Shown here in pieces: positions 8,122 to 10,487 of a DNA stretch of 10,487 bases; within the stretch, counting starts at the first letter, position 1; every line of letters starts with the position of its first letter. Below the pieces are notes generated by a model, which did no database searches, had not been told where the DNA came from, and saw only the letters and a program-made list of their open reading frames with translations. This DNA is from Bacteroides sp. Its GTDB lineage: Bacteria > Bacteroidota > Bacteroidia > Bacteroidales > Bacteroidaceae. The stretch covers positions 1 to 10,487 of the forward strand of contig DXOJ01000353.1 of NCBI GenBank assembly GCA_019412865.1, in the 5' to 3' direction. The position numbers were made by a program, and so were the translations under genes.

Positions 8122-8130
8122 TTGTATCAT
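8122..8130 (-). promoter_or_regulatory. ATGATACAA word upstream of the czcA fusion
   Basis: Reading on the minus strand, ATGATACAAT lies 11 bases before the czcA start codon. The same 9-base core occurs twice, on the opposite strand, in front of the His-rich gene (8722-8730 and 8764-8772). It could be a regulator site or part of the untranslated leader. The evidence is only repetition within these upstream regions. Confidence 0.3.
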
Positions 8131-8136
8131 AAAAGA

Positions 8137-8170
8137 CAAGGGTAAAGGGAACACCGCTTTATCCGTGCAA
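8137..8170 (-). promoter_or_regulatory. Weak candidate promoter for czcA
   Basis: On the minus strand TACCCTTG (8137-8144) matches the Bacteroidales -7 consensus TAnnTTTG at all but one fixed position. A TTG at 8168-8170 could be the -33 element, but the spacer of 23 bases is longer than the usual 19-21. Transcription would begin about 20 bases before the czcA ATG. The match is suggestive only; czcA could instead be read from the promoter of the upstream gene. Confidence 0.22.
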
Positions 8171-8251
8171 TCATGAATAATTATGAAATAAGATTGTAGT
8201 CAGAGGAAAGAATATCCTTTGACATGAGAGATTTACACGCAATCCTTCCCT

Positions 8252-8273
8252 GATAAATCATAGGTGATTTATC
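8252..8273. repeat. Perfect 9-bp inverted repeat between the His-rich gene and czcA
   Basis: GATAAATCA and TGATTTATC are perfect reverse complements separated by four bases. The element lies 24 bases past the His-rich gene stop and about 140 bases before the czcA start. Neither strand has a T-run after it, which argues against an intrinsic terminator. It could be a dimeric regulator operator, a processing or attenuation hairpin, or a weak terminator. Confidence 0.5.
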
Positions 8274-8297
8274 CAGAATATGTAATCCCTTTAATTA

Positions 8298-8723
8298 CTA
8301 AAGAATAGAGGGAGGACCTCTTAAAGCCCATGTAGAAGGAGTATAGTTTTTATAAAGAATGGGAATATCCTGAAATACAGGTTTCCTCTTCTCCATAAAA
8401 AGTAAGCATTCTAAGGCAATGAAAGAGGTGAATAGAAAAACAAAAATTAAAAGGGGGTTAATATTATCGGCTGTTTTATCTTGGATAATATTATGTTCAT
8501 GCTGATTATGAGCATGAGTCTCTGACAAGGCTGCTACCAAATCATAGAATATATGGAACAATCCTTTTTCCGTATTATTATGTTCATTATGATAGGCCGG
8601 AACGGAAGAATCCACTACATTACTATTATGCGCATTGAATATATGCGGCATACTTTCTATAGACAACATGATTAGAATAATGCCTATGAAAAATAACGCT
8701 ATGTTTCTCCGGGATTTTAACAT
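8298..8723 (-). CDS. Small histidine-rich membrane protein ending in LRGPPSIL
   Basis: A 141-residue protein read from ATG at 8721-8723. The frame continues upstream to a TTG, but the ATG gives a normal N-terminus: basic KSRR, then a hydrophobic segment at about 8-22. Nine histidines fall between residues 27 and 77, including the H-A-H-N-Q-H-E-H cluster at 70-77, with several acidic residues. A second hydrophobic segment follows at about 89-110, and the tail ends LRGPPSIL. The expected topology places the His-rich loop in the periplasm between two membrane helices (or after a cleaved signal). Such a loop could bind Zn, Cu, Ni or Co. Its place between a metal ATPase and a CzcA pump supports a metal sensor, buffer or handover role, which is inference. 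The C-terminal RGPP reminds me of small proteins near metal-efflux genes that end in a similar motif (DUF2946-like). I do not recognise a named family with certainty. Confidence 0.75.
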   Translation of the reverse strand: MLKSRRNIALFFIGIILIMLSIESMPHIFNAHNSNVVDSSVPAYHNEHNNTEKGLFHIFYDLVAALSETHAHNQHEHNIIQDKTADNINPLLIFVFLFTSFIALECLLFMEKRKPVFQDIPILYKNYTPSTWALRGPPSIL

Positions 8724-8772
8724 GATACAAAAGTGCGAATAAAAAGATGTACAAGCAAATAGGATGATACAA
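8722..8772 (+). repeat. Two direct copies of ATGATACAA, 42 bases apart
   Basis: The 9-base word ATGATACAA occurs at 8722-8730 and 8764-8772 in the same orientation, with start positions 42 bases apart, about four helical turns. A third copy in inverse orientation is at 8122-8130 before czcA. They bracket the candidate promoter of the His-rich gene. This would suit a shared regulator binding on one face of the DNA, but chance in AT-rich DNA is possible. Confidence 0.35.
8728..8759 (-). promoter_or_regulatory. Candidate Bacteroidales promoter for the His-rich gene
   Basis: On the minus strand TTTG (8756-8759) is followed, after exactly 20 bases, by CACTTTTG (8728-8735). This matches the -33 TTTG / -7 TAnnTTTG arrangement of Bacteroidales promoters with one fixed base differing. 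Transcription would begin very near the ATG at 8723, giving an almost leaderless message or implying a slightly later start codon. One ATGATACAA copy overlaps the last base of the -7 element and the other lies just upstream of the -33 element. Confidence 0.35.
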
Positions 8773-8804
8773 TCTTTGTTTTTGTTAACATACAAGAGCA
8801 ATAA

Positions 8805-8840
8805 TTCATTAGCAATGAGTCATTTCCCAATGCTAATGAA
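8805..8840 (-). terminator. Hairpin after the P-type ATPase, possible terminator
   Basis: TTCATTAGCA (8805-8814) and TGCTAATGAA (8831-8840) are perfect 10-bp reverse complements around a 16-base loop. On the minus strand the stem begins 15 bases past the ATPase stop and is followed by TTATTGCTCTTG, a weak T-rich tail. The loop side contains a smaller palindrome, AATGAGTCATT. It may end or attenuate the ATPase transcript before the His-rich gene; the AT-rich stem and poor T-run keep confidence moderate. On the plus strand the following TCCTTTTT would be a better tail, but no plus-strand gene lies there. Confidence 0.42.
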
Positions 8841-8855
8841 TCCTTTTTAAAAAGT

Positions 8856-10487
8856 CTATAAATACTTTCTGTCATACAGTAATGCTGCATTCAGAACAAC
8901 CAGTACCGACCCGGCATTGTGTACCAAAGCACCTGTTATGGGGTTTAACAATCCCATAACAGAAAGTACGATTGCTACAAAGTTGATAACCATTGAAGCG
9001 GTTATATTTACTTTTATTGTTTTGATGGTAGCATTCGATAACCTTTTCAGATAAGGTATCTTGGATATATCATCGCCCATCAAGGCAATATCAGCAGCTT
9101 CAATGGCAATATCACTTCCCATACTACCCATGGCGACACTCACATCGGCCGTTTTCAAAGCAGGAGCATCATTCACTCCATCTCCAATCATGCAAACATC
9201 CTTTCCTGAGTTCTGTAAATCAATGATGCGTGAAACTTTTTCTGATGGAAGCAATTCTGCACATACGTTCTTTATCCCCACTTTTCGGGCGAAATAATTA
9301 GCTGCCTGATAGTTGTCTCCGGTCAGAACTACTACTTCCGTATTCATGTTCTCCAATTGTTCCACCATTTGTTTTGCGGTAGGACGCAGCGTGTCCGACA
9401 GTGCAATCACACCAATGCAATATCCGTCAATTGCAGTCAGTACGGAAGCTTTTCCTTCATTACGCAAATTCTTCAAAGCAAGTACCACAGAATTTTCAAG
9501 GACAACCCCATTTTCAGTCAGGAAAGAACTGTTACCACAAATGATGTTTCCTGCGCGTACTCCCTTACCGGGTATCATCTGAAAATCCTTAACTTCGGTC
9601 AAAACAATATTTTCCGACTTTGCATATTTTACAATAGCCTTACCTAACGGATGTTCCGAACGGGCTTCTACCGATGCGGTAATTTTCAGCAAATCCAATT
9701 CCCCTACAGTAGGCAAGAAGGTTACAACATCACTCACTTCCAGTTTACCGTATGTCAATGTTCCTGTCTTGTCAAAGGTTATACAGTTTACCTTACCCAT
9801 TTTTTCCAAAGCCTCACCGGACTTTATCAACACTCCATGTTTGGTGGCTTGTCCGATTGCTGCCATGATAGAAGTCGGAGTAGCCAATGCTAAAGCACAA
9901 GGGCAAAAAACGACCAGTACTGTAACCGCACGCTCTATATCTGATGTGATTAAATATGCCACCACTGCAATCATCAGGGCAATGGGAACAAGCCATGTCG
10001 CCCATTTGTCAACAATACGTTGCATGGGTGCTTTTTTATTTTCGGCTTCCTTCACCATGTTAATCAGTTTCTGTAAAGAAGAATCCACGCCAACTTGAGT
10101 TGCCTGTATATCAATAGAACCAAAACGGTTGATTGTACCACAATAGACATCATCTCCCACCTTTTTGTCTACAGGAAGTGATTCTCCGGTTATAATAGAC
10201 TGATCAACAGATGTATCACCAAAAATGATTTTGCCATCTACCGGTATTATTTCTCCGGGAAGCACCCGCAACAAATCTCCCTTGCGAATATCTTCTGCAG
10301 GAACAGTTTCTTCCTTTTCAACACCATTCTCAAGGATGATACGGCGTCCTTGCTGGGGAGCCAGGCTGATAAGCTTGCTTATTCCTTTTTTAGCACGGGC
10401 TACGGTACGGTCTTCCAATATGGCTCCAATAGCCATAATGAAGGCGACTTCTCCGGCTGCAAACAATTCGCCGATATAAATACAGGC
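8856..10487 (-). CDS. P1B-type heavy-metal-translocating ATPase, 5' end outside window
   Basis: An inner-membrane pump that exports metal ions from the cytoplasm by ATP hydrolysis. The frame is open to the window edge (the visible protein begins ACIYIGELFAAGEV), so the N-terminus, first membrane helices and any metal-binding domain are missing; about 543 residues are visible. Family motifs in order are TGES in the actuator domain (10179-10190), CPC in the metal-binding helix (9897-9905), the phosphorylated aspartate of DKTGTLT (codon 9771-9773), the SEHPLG nucleotide-binding His-Pro (9648-9653), and GDGVNDAPAL (about 9160-9187). CPC places it in P1B. The last helices read NITASMVINFVAI and GALVHNAGSVLVVLN. 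They lack both the Lys and Asp-x-Gly of zinc/cadmium ATPases and the M-x2-S-S of copper ATPases, so the metal cannot be named safely. The TTG at 10464-10466 is not its true start. It is followed by a hairpin and the His-rich gene. Confidence 0.95.
   Translation of the reverse strand, partial: ACIYIGELFAAGEVAFIMAIGAILEDRTVARAKKGISKLISLAPQQGRRIILENGVEKEETVPAEDIRKGDLLRVLPGEIIPVDGKIIFGDTSVDQSIITGESLPVDKKVGDDVYCGTINRFGSIDIQATQVGVDSSLQKLINMVKEAENKKAPMQRIVDKWATWLVPIALMIAVVAYLITSDIERAVTVLVVFCPCALALATPTSIMAAIGQATKHGVLIKSGEALEKMGKVNCITFDKTGTLTYGKLEVSDVVTFLPTVGELDLLKITASVEARSEHPLGKAIVKYAKSENIVLTEVKDFQMIPGKGVRAGNIICGNSSFLTENGVVLENSVVLALKNLRNEGKASVLTAIDGYCIGVIALSDTLRPTAKQMVEQLENMNTEVVVLTGDNYQAANYFARKVGIKNVCAELLPSEKVSRIIDLQNSGKDVCMIGDGVNDAPALKTADVSVAMGSMGSDIAIEAADIALMGDDISKIPYLKRLSNATIKTIKVNITASMVINFVAIVLSVMGLLNPITGALVHNAGSVLVVLNAALLYDRKYL

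Noticed and set aside
8724..8801. Upstream extension of the His-rich frame to a TTG start, giving 167 residues
   Set aside because: The added residues are Cys/Phe/Lys-rich without a sensible targeting signal, and they overlap the candidate promoter. The ATG at 8723 gives a normal basic and hydrophobic N-terminus.
8814..8824. AATGAGTCATT palindrome as a separate operator
   Set aside because: It is short, lies inside the loop of the larger 8805-8840 hairpin, and has no second copy that I could find.
9061..9647. Several plus-strand frames opposite the P-type ATPase
   Set aside because: They are antisense to an intact, motif-complete gene and their translations have no recognisable features.
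10464..10466. TTG as the start of the P-type ATPase
   Set aside because: The frame continues without a stop to the window edge and reads as ATPase sequence before this codon; the family needs further N-terminal helices.

Overview
The window is an AT-rich stretch of Bacteroidota DNA, most likely from the order Bacteroidales. The reasons are the protein families, the A-rich start-codon leaders without Shine-Dalgarno sequences, a CzcA-CzcC fusion of the type I know from this phylum, and a candidate promoter of the TTTG / TAnnTTTG form. It is a heavy-metal efflux and ion-homeostasis locus. Every supportable gene lies on the minus strand, so transcription runs from high to low coordinates.

In transcription order, the right edge (8856-10487) holds the C-terminal three quarters of a P1B-type metal ATPase whose 5' end is outside the window. 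After a hairpin comes a small histidine-rich membrane protein (8298-8723). A 187-base gap with a perfect palindrome leads to the main efflux gene (3731-8110). This is a 1459-residue CzcA-type RND pump fused in frame to a CzcC-type outer-membrane factor, with a complete signal-peptide-like segment at the joint. The lipoprotein adaptor czcB (2520-3701) follows after 29 bases, and a GC-rich hairpin with a T-rich tail (2443-2476) probably ends this unit.

A second tight cluster follows: nhaA (1056-2411); a 245-residue secreted protein (306-1043) that looks like the first and last domains of an RND adaptor with the middle removed; and a 90-residue two-helix membrane protein (37-309) that overlaps it by ATGA.

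Inferred working model: the P-type ATPase moves metal from cytoplasm to periplasm, the His-rich protein may bind metal at the membrane, and the CzcA-CzcC/CzcB assembly expels periplasmic metal across the outer membrane using the proton gradient. NhaA exchanges Na+ and H+ and could offset the ion load of a proton-driven pump. The second-cluster secreted protein may be an accessory or decayed adaptor. The CzcA part carries the D-D-E transmembrane signature of divalent-metal pumps (Zn/Co/Cd/Ni-like) rather than the CusA copper/silver pattern. No metal-responsive regulator is encoded in the window. No RNA gene, insertion sequence, CRISPR array or integration site was seen. The most notable points are the internal signal peptide in the fusion, the middle-less adaptor, the unusual H-N-A-G-S metal-site motif in the ATPase, and a 9-base word shared by two of the upstream regions.
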